From Bifidobacterium olomucense (GTDB lineage Bacteria > Actinomycetota > Actinomycetes > Actinomycetales > Bifidobacteriaceae), in assembly GCF_012932375.1 (NCBI RefSeq), contig NZ_JAAIIG010000012.1:1-64000 (forward strand): DNA of 64,000 nt, given 5' to 3'. Both the position numbers and the translations under genes were made by a program. Positions 54,114 to 62,050 of this stretch are shown here, piece by piece. The notes under the pieces were generated by a model. That model searched no databases, was not told where the DNA came from, and saw only the letters and a program-made list of their open reading frames with translations. Numbering within the stretch: position 1 is the stretch's first letter; each line of letters begins with the position of its first letter.

Positions 54114-55046
54114 CTACTCCAATTCCCCGGAGGGGAAAGGTCCACCGGTCTTCGGCCAAGGTTTGCGGCTCATCGTGCGATAATCCCAATACCCTTCGGC
54201 GGGGAAACGTTCGCCGCGCACCTCCTCCATCACCATATTCATGCGCTTGAGCACACGCCAGGTCAGTTCGTTGACGGCTTCGACCGGCGGCTCATCGCCC
54301 CATGAATCCACATCGTTGAGCAGGTCGGCGTAATCGATACGCTCGTCGTAGCACATCACCACGTTCTTGCGCGGCCAAGGCCACCAGTGATTGATGGAGG
54401 CAGCGCCCCACGTCACCGCCGGAAACAGCGGCACCTGCTTGCCCAACCTGCGCGAGGACTCAAGGGCGATATAACCTACGCCTTCCTTGATGCTCATCAC
54501 CCATTTTTGCGGATCACGAGTCACCGTGCCTTCCGGCCATACCGTCAGTGGACGGCCGGAGGTGAGAATATCGATCGAGGTTTCCTCGATCTGCTTGGCC
54601 TTGCCAGAATGACGCTGGACGGGCTGCATGCCCACCAGTTGGAACCATTTGCCGATCACCGGCCATTTCGCCATTTCGGCTTTGGCCATATAACGCGGGC
54701 GGCGGCCCAAGTGGAACAGGCTCATCATCGGCACGAACACATCGAACATGGTCACATGGCTGGCGGCCGTGATGAACGGACCGGTTTCCGGCACACGCTC
54801 CAATCCCCAAGCGCGAGTTTTGCAGCTGGCGCGGAACACTACGGACACGCCGGCCAGCAGACGTTTGGTGGCCTTGGGATTCTGCGCATCGATTTCCGCC
54901 TGATTGGGCGTACGCGGACCGGTCGGATAATAATTCGTAGGGTCCACAAGCGTGTGACGAGCGGCCAGACGTGCGACCTGTTCGTCGGATAACGGGCTTA
55001 CCGCCGAACGCGGCGAGGGTTTTCCTTTGGATGCCATGCCCATCAT
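54114..55046 (-). CDS. plsC: 1-acyl-sn-glycerol-3-phosphate acyltransferase
   Basis: About 310 residues; three close ATG codons (55046, 55043, 55037) are possible starts and none has a clear ribosome-binding site. The HX4D acyltransferase motif is SHVTMFD; a second motif is WPEGTVT, with the usual Arg replaced by Val, and the preceding region GPFITAAS. It adds the second acyl chain in phospholipid synthesis at the membrane. Length is greater than the E. coli enzyme, with an N-terminal extension. It is next to gpsA, whose product supplies the substrate backbone. Confidence 0.9.
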   Translation of the reverse strand: MMGMASKGKPSPRSAVSPLSDEQVARLAARHTLVDPTNYYPTGPRTPNQAEIDAQNPKATKRLLAGVSVVFRASCKTRAWGLERVPETGPFITAASHVTMFDVFVPMMSLFHLGRRPRYMAKAEMAKWPVIGKWFQLVGMQPVQRHSGKAKQIEETSIDILTSGRPLTVWPEGTVTRDPQKWVMSIKEGVGYIALESSRRLGKQVPLFPAVTWGAASINHWWPWPRKNVVMCYDERIDYADLLNDVDSWGDEPPVEAVNELTWRVLKRMNMVMEEVRGERFPAEGYWDYRTMSRKPWPKTGGPFPSGELE

Positions 55047-55081
55047 TGTGGCACGGCACGTACCCAGCCCCTCTTTATACG

Positions 55082-55146
55082 TTTTCGCGCGAATCGTGCG
55101 CATAGCACGGCTGCAACGGCCATTTTGCGTACGAATCGCGCGAAAA
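55082..55146. repeat. TTTTCGCGCGAATCG inverted-repeat hairpin
   Basis: TTTTCGCGCGAATCGTGCGC (55082 on) pairs with the arm ending at 55146 at 19 of 21 positions, with a 23-base centre that itself folds. The word TTTTCGCGCGAATCG also occurs twice inside the nucS gene (61484, 61535). It lies between ridA and plsC. Confidence 0.75.
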
Positions 55147-55172
55147 GCACATGAAAGTACGTCAGTCGGTCC

Positions 55173-55562
55173 TCAGAGCACCGCGATGGCGTCGATCTCC
55201 ACCAAGGCACCCTTGGGGATCATGTTGTTGCCGAAGGCCACGCGAGCCGGCTTCACGGAACCGATGAACACCTCGGCATAGCGGGCGTCCACCTCCTTGA
55301 AGTCCTCCACGTTCTTCAGATAGATGGTGGCACGCACCACATGTTCGATGCCGGTGCCGGCCGTGTCGAGGATGTGCTTGATGTTCTTCAGCGCCTGAGC
55401 GGCCTGTTCTCCGGCCGTGTCGCCCGCCAGCTCGCCCGTGGCCGGGTCGATGCCCAGCTGGCCGGACACGAACACGAAACCGTTGGCCTTGACCGCCTGG
55501 CTGTATGCGCCCAACGCGGCCGGAGCCTCGGAGGTGGCCACCGCTTCCATCTTTTCGCTCAT
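55173..55562 (-). CDS. ridA: RidA-family reactive intermediate deaminase
   Basis: 129 residues; ATG at 55562 with GAGAGGAGC before it. The YjgF/YER057c/UK114 family features are AALGAYSQAVKANGFVFVSGQLGIDP, QALKNIKHILDTAGTGIEHVVRATIYLKNVEDFKEV and VGSVKPARVAFGN with the Arg that binds the substrate carboxylate. It hydrolyses enamine/imine intermediates from PLP enzymes. Normal length and complete. Confidence 0.95.
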   Translation of the reverse strand: MSEKMEAVATSEAPAALGAYSQAVKANGFVFVSGQLGIDPATGELAGDTAGEQAAQALKNIKHILDTAGTGIEHVVRATIYLKNVEDFKEVDARYAEVFIGSVKPARVAFGNNMIPKGALVEIDAIAVL

Positions 55563-55811
55563 CAGATGCTCCTCTCTCTATGCCCATGGGCCCATCGATA
55601 CGAGCTACATGGCCTGATTGATCTGGGAACGCCCCACATACGCCTGAGGCATCACCGCCCGGCTTCAAGCCGATTACGTTGCAGTCTAGCGATGTCCGCC
55701 ACGTCATCGTCCGCCGATGCCCGCCATGCGGCCATTCGAGGTGCCGGGCAAACTGCCGAATCCTTAGTATGCGGCCGGCAACGTCGCCGACACTGCGTCT
55801 GAGTATGAGCA
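55563..55811. other. Spacer before ridA
   Basis: About 250 bases without a supported gene or clear element; it includes the ridA leader. Confidence 0.4.
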
Positions 55812-55858
55812 CAGGCTTCACATACCGTGCTTTGCGCTTTGCCGGTGTGTGAAGCCTG
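55812..55858 (-). terminator. Hairpin after tRNA-Arg
   Basis: CAGGCTTCACATACCG (55812-55827) and CGGTGTGTGAAGCCTG (55843-55858) pair at 15 of 16 positions. It lies nine bases downstream of the tRNA-Arg on the minus strand. No U-run. Confidence 0.55.
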
Positions 55859-55866
55859 CGTTCTGG

Positions 55867-55939
55867 TGGGCCCAAAGGGGATCGAACCCTCGACCTTCTG
55901 TTCCGGAGACAGACGCTCTATCCACTGAGCTACGGACCC
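55867..55939 (-). tRNA. tRNA-Arg (anticodon CCG)
   Basis: Minus-strand acceptor GGGTCCG/TGGGCCC (two G-U pairs), anticodon stem TCTGT/ACAGA around CTCCGGA, T-loop TTCGATC. Reads CGG. 73 bases. Confidence 0.94.
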
Positions 55940-56167
55940 AGACAACTTCTCTACTGTACACCATATTTCGTACGGTGGCAGCAATGCGGCAACGACGTGG
56001 GCGGCCATCGTCATCTCAGCGATCTGACGATAACCACAAGCGATTCCAAACTGATTGCACAGCGATAGGATCGAATGCCGGCAAACCACAGGCCAAAACC
56101 CGGCAAACGGCTGCACATACCCTCGGAAAATCGCCGATAACCGTATCGCAGACTCTACAATGGGGTT

Positions 56168-56794
56168 ATGTCGGAACCTACAGATGACTTCGAATACGAA
56201 CGCCGCTTCTTCTGCCGCGAGCTGCCGGCGGAGTACGACGACGGCGACGTGCCGACTCTTATCATTCAAAGCTATTACGTGCATACCGACAACTACGCTT
56301 TACGCATCCGACTGCTCTCACACGATATCCACATTGACATGACGTCCGATCTCGATCCGCTCGCCATACTCAATCAATACCGCGAGCGTTTCTCCGAAGC
56401 GTACATCACCGTCAAAGGCCCGTCCGTGGGCGGCACACGATATGAGGTAGAACGCGAGGTCGATACCCGTATAGCCGTCGAATTGGTTTGCCGCGGCGGC
56501 GCGATCATCATCAAGAATCGCTATTCCGTGTGGATTGCGGAAGACGGCTGGAGCGTCGATGTGTTCGGCGGGGCAAACGCGCCATTGATCGTAGCCGAAG
56601 CCGAGCGCGCCACACCGGTGACCAACCTGACGATTCCCAAATTCTGCATCACCGAAATCACCGATCAGCCCCGATTCAACAACGACGGGTTGGCCGGGCG
56701 TCCGTTCAGCGAATGGGCCGACGACTTCGAACGCGAACTCGCCCAGCAGGGACCGCATTTCCAGCAGTATTTCGGCAAGAATCGCATGGCCTGA
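56168..56794 (+). CDS. CYTH-like domain protein
   Basis: 208 residues. It begins with the CYTH (triphosphate tunnel) signature region EYERRFFCRELP, has ALRIRLL, EAYITVKGPS and REVDTRIA in the order of the tunnel strands, and later NRYSVWI and LIVAEAE. These basic and acidic residues line the triphosphate site in the family. It might bind or hydrolyse polyphosphate, thiamine triphosphate or another triphosphate. A TACAAT box ends six bases before the ATG, so the mRNA is likely leaderless. The gene is convergent with the CnoX-like gene. Confidence 0.8.
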   Translation: MSEPTDDFEYERRFFCRELPAEYDDGDVPTLIIQSYYVHTDNYALRIRLLSHDIHIDMTSDLDPLAILNQYRERFSEAYITVKGPSVGGTRYEVEREVDTRIAVELVCRGGAIIIKNRYSVWIAEDGWSVDVFGGANAPLIVAEAERATPVTNLTIPKFCITEITDQPRFNNDGLAGRPFSEWADDFERELAQQGPHFQQYFGKNRMA

Positions 56795-56836
56795 ATCCGG
56801 TGCGCCCCAGCGGCCGTGCTCGAACGCACCGGATTC
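56793..56836. terminator. Bidirectional terminator, CYTH/CnoX genes
   Basis: Perfect 12-bp arms GAATCCGGTGCG and its complement (56793-56804, 56825-56836); the first arm overlaps the stop codon of the CYTH gene. Confidence 0.7.
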
Positions 56837-56856
56837 AGCACCCCGATCAATACATC

Positions 56857-57816
56857 TCAGTACATCAACGTGGCCAAGCGACGACGTGCGCGCTTCAGAC
56901 GCTCATCGGTGGGCTCGGGAATGGCGAAGTACTCCAGCAGACGCTTGCGCACCGTCTCAAGATCCGCCTTGTGCCCGGCAGCCAGGAAGTCCAGCAACCT
57001 GTCGAATGCGTCCTGAATCTGTCCGCCGATCATGTCGATGTCAGCGACGGCCAGCTGGGCGTCCACATCGTCGGGAGCGGCGGCAGCCGCGGCACGCACC
57101 TCACGTACATTGGCCTGACCGGAACGGGCCAGCAGCAAAGCCTTGGCACGTTCGCGGGCGGCAAGCGCATCGTTCGGATCGGATTCCAGCACACGCTCGT
57201 ATTCGGCCGCGGCCCCGGCATAATCGCCTTCTTCCGCCAGTCGATGGGCTTCAGCATGTTCCGGCGGCACCTGCTGTTCGGCAGCGCCCGCGCTCTGCGC
57301 CGCATCCGAATCAGGATCGCCAGAGTACGGAGCAGTGCCGTTCACACCGGCCTGAGCGGCGGCGGCAATGATCTTGGGAATGACTTCGTCGCACAACTGC
57401 TTCAGTTCATCATCTCCCGGCAGTCCCTGCAGCAACGGCATCGGACGGCCGCCGATCAGGGCGAACAGTGCGGGCGCACCGGTAACCTGCAACGCCTGAG
57501 CAATCGAGGGATTGGATGCGATATCGATACGGGAGAGCTGGATCTGACCGTTCAGCTTGTTCACCGCGTCACCCAAGGCACGAGCCATCGGGAACAGACG
57601 ATCATCGGTCGGCACCCACAGCAGCAGCAGAATCGGGAACGTGGCAGAGGTGGTCACCATGGCCTGGAACGTGTTCTCCGTAGTGTCGATCACATAGCCG
57701 CCGGCCGCCGGCGCGCCACCGGCCTGTCCGGGCTCGGCCTTGACCTGATGCTTCAGCGCCTCCAAATCGACCGCCCCCGCGAGCGAGACTCCGGGATGGA
57801 ACTGCTGATCTGCCAT
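56857..57816 (-). CDS. CnoX/YbbN-like thioredoxin-fold protein
   Basis: 319 residues. An N-terminal thioredoxin-like domain (about 40-150: ILLLLWVPTDDRLFPMARALGD… ALQVTGAPALFALIGGRP) is followed by a TPR-like helical domain (about 190-310: HRLAEEGDYAGAAAEYERVLESDPNDALAARERAKALL). This is the layout of the holdase CnoX (YbbN). The CxxC active site of thioredoxin is absent (WVPTDDR in its place), as in some CnoX proteins; it would act as a chaperone, not a reductase. The gene is convergent with CYTH and next to the lipoprotein pair. Confidence 0.85.
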   Translation of the reverse strand: MADQQFHPGVSLAGAVDLEALKHQVKAEPGQAGGAPAAGGYVIDTTENTFQAMVTTSATFPILLLLWVPTDDRLFPMARALGDAVNKLNGQIQLSRIDIASNPSIAQALQVTGAPALFALIGGRPMPLLQGLPGDDELKQLCDEVIPKIIAAAAQAGVNGTAPYSGDPDSDAAQSAGAAEQQVPPEHAEAHRLAEEGDYAGAAAEYERVLESDPNDALAARERAKALLLARSGQANVREVRAAAAAAPDDVDAQLAVADIDMIGGQIQDAFDRLLDFLAAGHKADLETVRKRLLEYFAIPEPTDERLKRARRRLATLMY

Positions 57817-57861
57817 TTTTTGCCTCCACGTTTGTATTCGTTATGACTCCAAATATCACAA

Positions 57862-57893
57862 CGGTGCCGGAACCGATTGTAGTTCCAGCACCG
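57862..57893 (-). terminator. Hairpin after lipoprotein gene
   Basis: CGGTGCCGGAAC pairs with GTTCCAGCACCG at 11 of 12 positions, loop 8. It lies 57 bases downstream of the lipoprotein gene on the minus strand and is followed by TTGTGATATT. Confidence 0.5.
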
Positions 57894-57950
57894 AAGGATT
57901 ATGGCTTTCTATGCCCAGGCTATGCTCACGGCGTCAGCATGCCGTTCGCT

Positions 57951-58955
57951 TTACAACGCCTCGACCTTGACCGGCTGACGATCGGATCCCACTGCCGTGA
58001 TCTGCTTGCCGGAATCCTTGAGCGGAATGTACAACGCCACCACGTTCACATAGGTGACCTTCATAGTGCTGGTGTACTTATCGCTGTTGTACAGCACCTT
58101 CTCATCGTTGGACGCGGGCTGCGATTCACGGCCGTCACCAGCGTTACGAGTCCATTCACCATTAATACGGCCCACGACCAGATCGCCGCCGTCCGCAGCG
58201 CGCATCACCCACATCTGATCGGGCACCGCGGTGAAGGTCTGCTGTTGCGTGCCGTTGTTGCCTTTTACGCCTTCTTCGACCTTCTGGGTCAACGTAGCCA
58301 GCTCCTGACGCATCACATCGTCCGCGAAGTTCGCCGCGTACTGGCTTTTGTCGCCGTTCTGCAGCACGTCGGCATATTGCGCCAAGGCATCGGCCGGAGT
58401 GGCCACCAGATTATCGTCCTTGGCGGTACCCATCTTCGATCCGATGGTAGGCACTTCGAACTTCGGCAGCTGTGCGCCGTCGAACAGTCGGGCCATGGCC
58501 ACCAACTTATAGTTCTGCTGTGCCGAATCCTGGCTCAGCACCAACAGTCGCTTGGCCTGCTGATCTTCCGTGGTGGTGGTGATGTCGAATATCGTACGCG
58601 GCCAGCCGTCTTCCGTAGGGATCACGGTCTGGGCAATATCCTTGGGGATGGTGGCGTACTTGGACATGCCGCCGCCGCGTTGGTTGATGATGCCTTGGCT
58701 GGTGCGAATTTCCAGCTGCGGGCCGCCCATCACGGCCGCATACGCATCCGGATTCTTCGCCTGATCAGCCTCATCGATGGCCTGAAGAATACGCAAACGA
58801 ATTTTCTTCTCCTGTGCCTCGGTCAGGTCCGGGGCGGCTTTGGCGGAAGTCGAAACGCTCGGCGTCGGAATCTGGCCCTCGCATGCCGTCAGCGGTGCTA
58901 CCAAGGCGACGGCGGCGAGCGCGGCCACGCACAGTCTGCTCCAGCGCTTGGTCAT
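57951..58955 (-). CDS. Conserved lipoprotein of unknown function
   Basis: 334 residues. Lipoprotein signal with lipobox LTACEG (Cys about 25), a short Ser/Thr linker, and a mixed alpha/beta body beginning APDLTEAQEKKIRLRILQAIDEADQAKNPDAYAAVMGGPQLEIRTSQ. Later pieces AVPDQMWVMRAADGGDLVVGRI and MKVTYVNVVALYIPLKDSGKQI suggest a beta-rich C-terminus. Its start codon overlaps the preceding gene's stop (ATGA), so the two are translationally coupled and probably work together at the cell envelope. I do not recognise the family. Confidence 0.82.
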   Translation of the reverse strand: MTKRWSRLCVAALAAVALVAPLTACEGQIPTPSVSTSAKAAPDLTEAQEKKIRLRILQAIDEADQAKNPDAYAAVMGGPQLEIRTSQGIINQRGGGMSKYATIPKDIAQTVIPTEDGWPRTIFDITTTTEDQQAKRLLVLSQDSAQQNYKLVAMARLFDGAQLPKFEVPTIGSKMGTAKDDNLVATPADALAQYADVLQNGDKSQYAANFADDVMRQELATLTQKVEEGVKGNNGTQQQTFTAVPDQMWVMRAADGGDLVVGRINGEWTRNAGDGRESQPASNDEKVLYNSDKYTSTMKVTYVNVVALYIPLKDSGKQITAVGSDRQPVKVEAL

Positions 58956-60142
58956 CGGTTCTCCTCCGTTTCCTTGTTTTCGTGGGGTTCGGGTTCGTTA
59001 CGCAGACTCGGGAAGGCGAACGTGCCGGTGGAGGCCTCCGCCGTGTTCCCTTGCGAAGCGCTCCCCTGAGTCGTGCTCTCCTGTGCCAGACGCGAGAAGT
59101 ACGCCTGCAGTTCGTCCGGCGTAATCACGGACGTAGATTCGCTGTCCTGCGCCGAAGACCAGTCGTCGGACTGTCCGGAGGACTGCTGATCGGCCACCAG
59201 ATTACGTGAAGCAGGGTCGATGATTACCGGCGACGACGTTTCGACGGACTGCTCATTGGCGCCGAGCGAACGATCGTCGCTCACAGCCGGACGGCTTGAC
59301 CGACGATGCGACGCATGACGGCGGCGGCCGCGTCGACCCGACGCGGCGCTTGCGCCACCAGACGCCGTGGCCCACGACACGCTCGCCGTCTCCTCTTCCT
59401 GAGGCATGGTGGCCACACCTTCCACAATCCGCTTGCGACGCTTATGCGGCGGCATGGCGAACACCGATGCGGACAGTGCGGCCAGAATGGCCAGCAATCC
59501 GCCGGACAGGTAGAACGGCATCGCAAAATCCGGCACTTCGGAGCGCACCCAGTGCAGCTTGACCGTGCCCTTGGTGTTGTTTTCTCCCAAGTCCACGATG
59601 GCCACGGTGGAATCGGCCGTGTCCTTGCTGTTTAAGGACACCGATTTGGCACCGCATTTCACCGACGACCACATGTCGGAGTCTTTAAAGGCCACGGCGT
59701 TCCCGTCGCCAGCGGCATTTTGAGAACTCTGGGATGCGCTATTGCCCTTTTTGGTGGTCAGGTCGGACCAGGACGACATACCGGTAATACGGGTGTAGGC
59801 TTCGGACGACACCCAGCCGGTCACATCCTTGGACGCCCCCAGCGCCACGCATGCTTCGGCTTGCGATGTGGAACCAGCGGATTCCACGGTGATGGTCGTA
59901 CTACGGTCCAATAAAGTCAACACTCCGGGATCAGTCACCACATAACGAGTCCCGGTAATGGCGGCGGATACGGTGATCTCGCTGGAGGGCTTCCATATCG
60001 TAGCGTTCAAATACCCCAACGCGATGGCTGCCACAGCAAGCAGACCAAAGATAGGCGTCACCACTCCACGCATGATTACGGCATGACGGGATGGGCGCTC
60101 GGCACCCTTATCCGGTCTTGTAGTCTGTTCTTCAGCACTCAT
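58952..60142 (-). CDS. Membrane protein of unknown function, coupled to lipoprotein gene
   Basis: 396 residues. One membrane helix near the N-terminus (GVVTPIFGLLAVAAIALGYLNATIW), an exported region (about 45-215) with SEAYTRITGMSSWSDLT, a second membrane helix (FAMPFYLSGGLLAILAALSASVFAMP), then a cytoplasmic, Ser/Arg/Gln-rich low-complexity tail of about 150 residues. The stop overlaps the lipoprotein start by four bases. The pair looks like a conserved envelope unit of actinobacteria; the function is unknown. Confidence 0.8.
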   Translation of the reverse strand: MSAEEQTTRPDKGAERPSRHAVIMRGVVTPIFGLLAVAAIALGYLNATIWKPSSEITVSAAITGTRYVVTDPGVLTLLDRSTTITVESAGSTSQAEACVALGASKDVTGWVSSEAYTRITGMSSWSDLTTKKGNSASQSSQNAAGDGNAVAFKDSDMWSSVKCGAKSVSLNSKDTADSTVAIVDLGENNTKGTVKLHWVRSEVPDFAMPFYLSGGLLAILAALSASVFAMPPHKRRKRIVEGVATMPQEEETASVSWATASGGASAASGRRGRRRHASHRRSSRPAVSDDRSLGANEQSVETSSPVIIDPASRNLVADQQSSGQSDDWSSAQDSESTSVITPDELQAYFSRLAQESTTQGSASQGNTAEASTGTFAFPSLRNEPEPHENKETEENR

Positions 60143-60223
60143 AACTCCACCATTCTACAATCTTCACTTGTTGATTACCTTGAGAGGGCGGAAAATCAGG
60201 GTTAGTCGGTAGTCTGGTGTGTC

Positions 60224-61177
60224 ATGCGCAAGTCTGTTGTCACCAAAATCGTAGCCCTCGCCTGCTCGCTGATCATGTGCGCAGCAGTGGCCGGCTGCTC
60301 CTCCGATTCATCCAGCTCATCGGATTCGTCCAAGTCGTCCGATGCGTCTTCCAGCAAGAACCAGATCGCCGGCGTCACCGCCACAGGAAAGCTCGGTGAA
60401 AAGCCTACCATCTCCTTCAATGCTCCGATGACCGTCTCGGACGGCTCATATGTGGTGTTGCAGAAGGGCGACGGCGACGTGATCGAAGACGGCGATCGCG
60501 TGTGCGCGCAGGGCATCGCGCTGAACGTCAAGGACGGCACCGAGCTCATGGACACGTGGACCAAGAACACGCCCGACTGCTCGCTCAAGGTGAGCTCCTC
60601 CACGCTGAACTCCACCTATTACGGTCAGATCAAGGGTGCCAAGCTCAACACCACCATCGCTTTCGGTGTAAACGACCAGAATTCCTCCGGGTATTCGTAC
60701 ATTCTGGCGATGACTCTGGTTTCCAAGTCCAAGGATCTTGAGAAGGCCACCGGCGAGGAAGTCAAGGACATTCCCGCCAATCTGCCGAAGGTCACGCGTG
60801 CGAAGGACGGCAAGCCCTCCATTGATATGAACGGGCAGGGTTCAGTGGATTCGTTGATCTCCCAGACGCTGATCAAGGGTTCCGGCAAGAAACTGACCGA
60901 TACCAACACGGCAGTGGTCAAGTACTCTGGTTGGCTCACCGACGGCACCCAGTTCGATTCCTCTTGGACCAAGAACACCACGATCGACGCTGACCTTTAT
61001 TCGGGCGGCCAGCATACGGTGACCGCCGGCTGGCAGAAAGGTCTGATCGGCCAGACCGTCGGCTCTCAGGTGCTGCTGGTGATTCCTCCGGATCAGGCCT
61101 ACGGATCTTCCGGTCAAGGCTCGATTCCCGGCAACTCCACGCTGGTGTTCGTCATCGATATTCTCGCCGCGTACTGA
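60224..61177 (+). CDS. FKBP-type peptidyl-prolyl isomerase lipoprotein
   Basis: 317 residues. Lipoprotein signal with lipobox AVAGC (Cys about 26) and a Ser/Asp-rich linker. The C-terminal half (about 215-317) is a full FKBP domain: VVKYSGWLTDGTQFDSSW, FTVTAGWQ-like GWQKGLIGQTVGSQVLLVIPPDQAYG, and TLVFVIDIL. The first half repeats parts of it (DGTELMDTWTKN) but lacks the core residues, so it looks like a degenerate FKBP duplicate. It would help proteins fold outside the membrane. A TAGTCT box ends eight bases before the ATG: likely leaderless. Confidence 0.9.
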   Translation: MRKSVVTKIVALACSLIMCAAVAGCSSDSSSSSDSSKSSDASSSKNQIAGVTATGKLGEKPTISFNAPMTVSDGSYVVLQKGDGDVIEDGDRVCAQGIALNVKDGTELMDTWTKNTPDCSLKVSSSTLNSTYYGQIKGAKLNTTIAFGVNDQNSSGYSYILAMTLVSKSKDLEKATGEEVKDIPANLPKVTRAKDGKPSIDMNGQGSVDSLISQTLIKGSGKKLTDTNTAVVKYSGWLTDGTQFDSSWTKNTTIDADLYSGGQHTVTAGWQKGLIGQTVGSQVLLVIPPDQAYGSSGQGSIPGNSTLVFVIDILAAY

Positions 61178-61219
61178 TCTCTCGCCGATACGCAGCTCAT
61201 ACGCAGCACAGATATCCTC

Positions 61220-61241
61220 GGCTCTCCTTTGCAGGAGAGCC
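61220..61241 (+). terminator. Terminator after FKBP gene
   Basis: GGCTCTCC/GGAGAGCC arms with a 6-base loop, then TTCTTATTTTT. It is the clearest rho-independent terminator in the area. Confidence 0.88.
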
Positions 61242-61297
61242 TTCTTATTTTTACGAATCGCTATGGATTGTTATGGAGTACGTTACAGTGGGTGCCT

Positions 61298-62050
61298 ATG
61301 CGCATTATCGTTGCCGACTGCTCGGCCGAATATTCCGGCCGACTCAACGCCACACTTCCGCTGGCCAAACGTGTACTGCTGATCAAGGCCGACTCCAGTC
61401 TGCTGATTTTCTCCGAACTGGGCTCCTACAAGCCGCTCAACTGGATGACCGCCCCCTGCACCATCAAGGAGCTCGACCCGCCCTTTTCGCGCGAATCGGA
61501 TGGAAAAGGCGGATCTGAACCCTCCAAAACAGACTTTTCGCGCGAATCGGGTGCGGGAAGCGCGGAGAAGGTGCTGCGGGTTTCGTCAGATAAAGGAACG
61601 GACGTGCTGGAAGTTACGTTGCGGCACGTCTACTCCGACCAGACCTATGACCTCGGCGAGGATCCGGGGCTGATCAAGGACGGCGTGGAGGACCATCTGC
61701 AGCAGTATCTCGCCGAACAGATCGAGCGTATCGGCAAAGGCGCGAAATTGGTGCGACGCGAATACCCCACAGCCATCGGCCCGGTGGACATCATGGCCAT
61801 CAACGCCGATGGCGAGCATGTGGCGGTGGAGATCAAGCGACATGGCGGCATCGACGGCGTGGAGCAGCTCACGCGCTACTGCGAACTGCTCAATCGCGAT
61901 CCCCTGCTGGCACCGGTGCACGGCATCTTTGCCGCACAGACCATCACGCCCCAAGCCCAGGTGCTTGCCAAGGATCGTGGCTTCACCTGCCTGATTCTCG
62001 ATTATGACGAGATGAAGGGCACCGAGGACGACTCGCTGCGACTGTTCTGA
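61298..62050 (+). CDS. nucS: Endonuclease NucS (EndoMS), with repeat-derived linker insertion
   Basis: 250 residues from the ATG at 61298; a TACAGT box ends eight bases before it, so the mRNA is likely leaderless. N-terminal DNA-binding domain MRIIVADCSAEYSGRL… YKPLNWMTAPC, C-terminal PD-(D/E)XK-like nuclease REYPTAIGPVDIM, VEIKRHGGIDGVEQLTRY, and the end LRLF, which fits a beta-clamp binding motif. It cuts both strands at mismatches in the non-canonical actinobacterial mismatch repair. Between the domains, PPFSRESDGKGG… DFSRESGAGS is an extra piece not seen in mycobacterial NucS as I recall it; its DNA contains the word TTTTCGCGCGAATCG twice (61484-61498 and 61535-61549). Confidence 0.92.
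   Translation: MRIIVADCSAEYSGRLNATLPLAKRVLLIKADSSLLIFSELGSYKPLNWMTAPCTIKELDPPFSRESDGKGGSEPSKTDFSRESGAGSAEKVLRVSSDKGTDVLEVTLRHVYSDQTYDLGEDPGLIKDGVEDHLQQYLAEQIERIGKGAKLVRREYPTAIGPVDIMAINADGEHVAVEIKRHGGIDGVEQLTRYCELLNRDPLLAPVHGIFAAQTITPQAQVLAKDRGFTCLILDYDEMKGTEDDSLRLF
61483..61550. repeat. Direct repeat CTTTTCGCGCGAATCGG inside nucS
   Basis: Identical 17-mers at 61483-61499 and 61534-61550, 51 bases (17 codons) apart, both read as PFSRES/DFSRES in frame. The same 15-base word occurs in the inverted repeat at 55082-55146. Confidence 0.8.
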
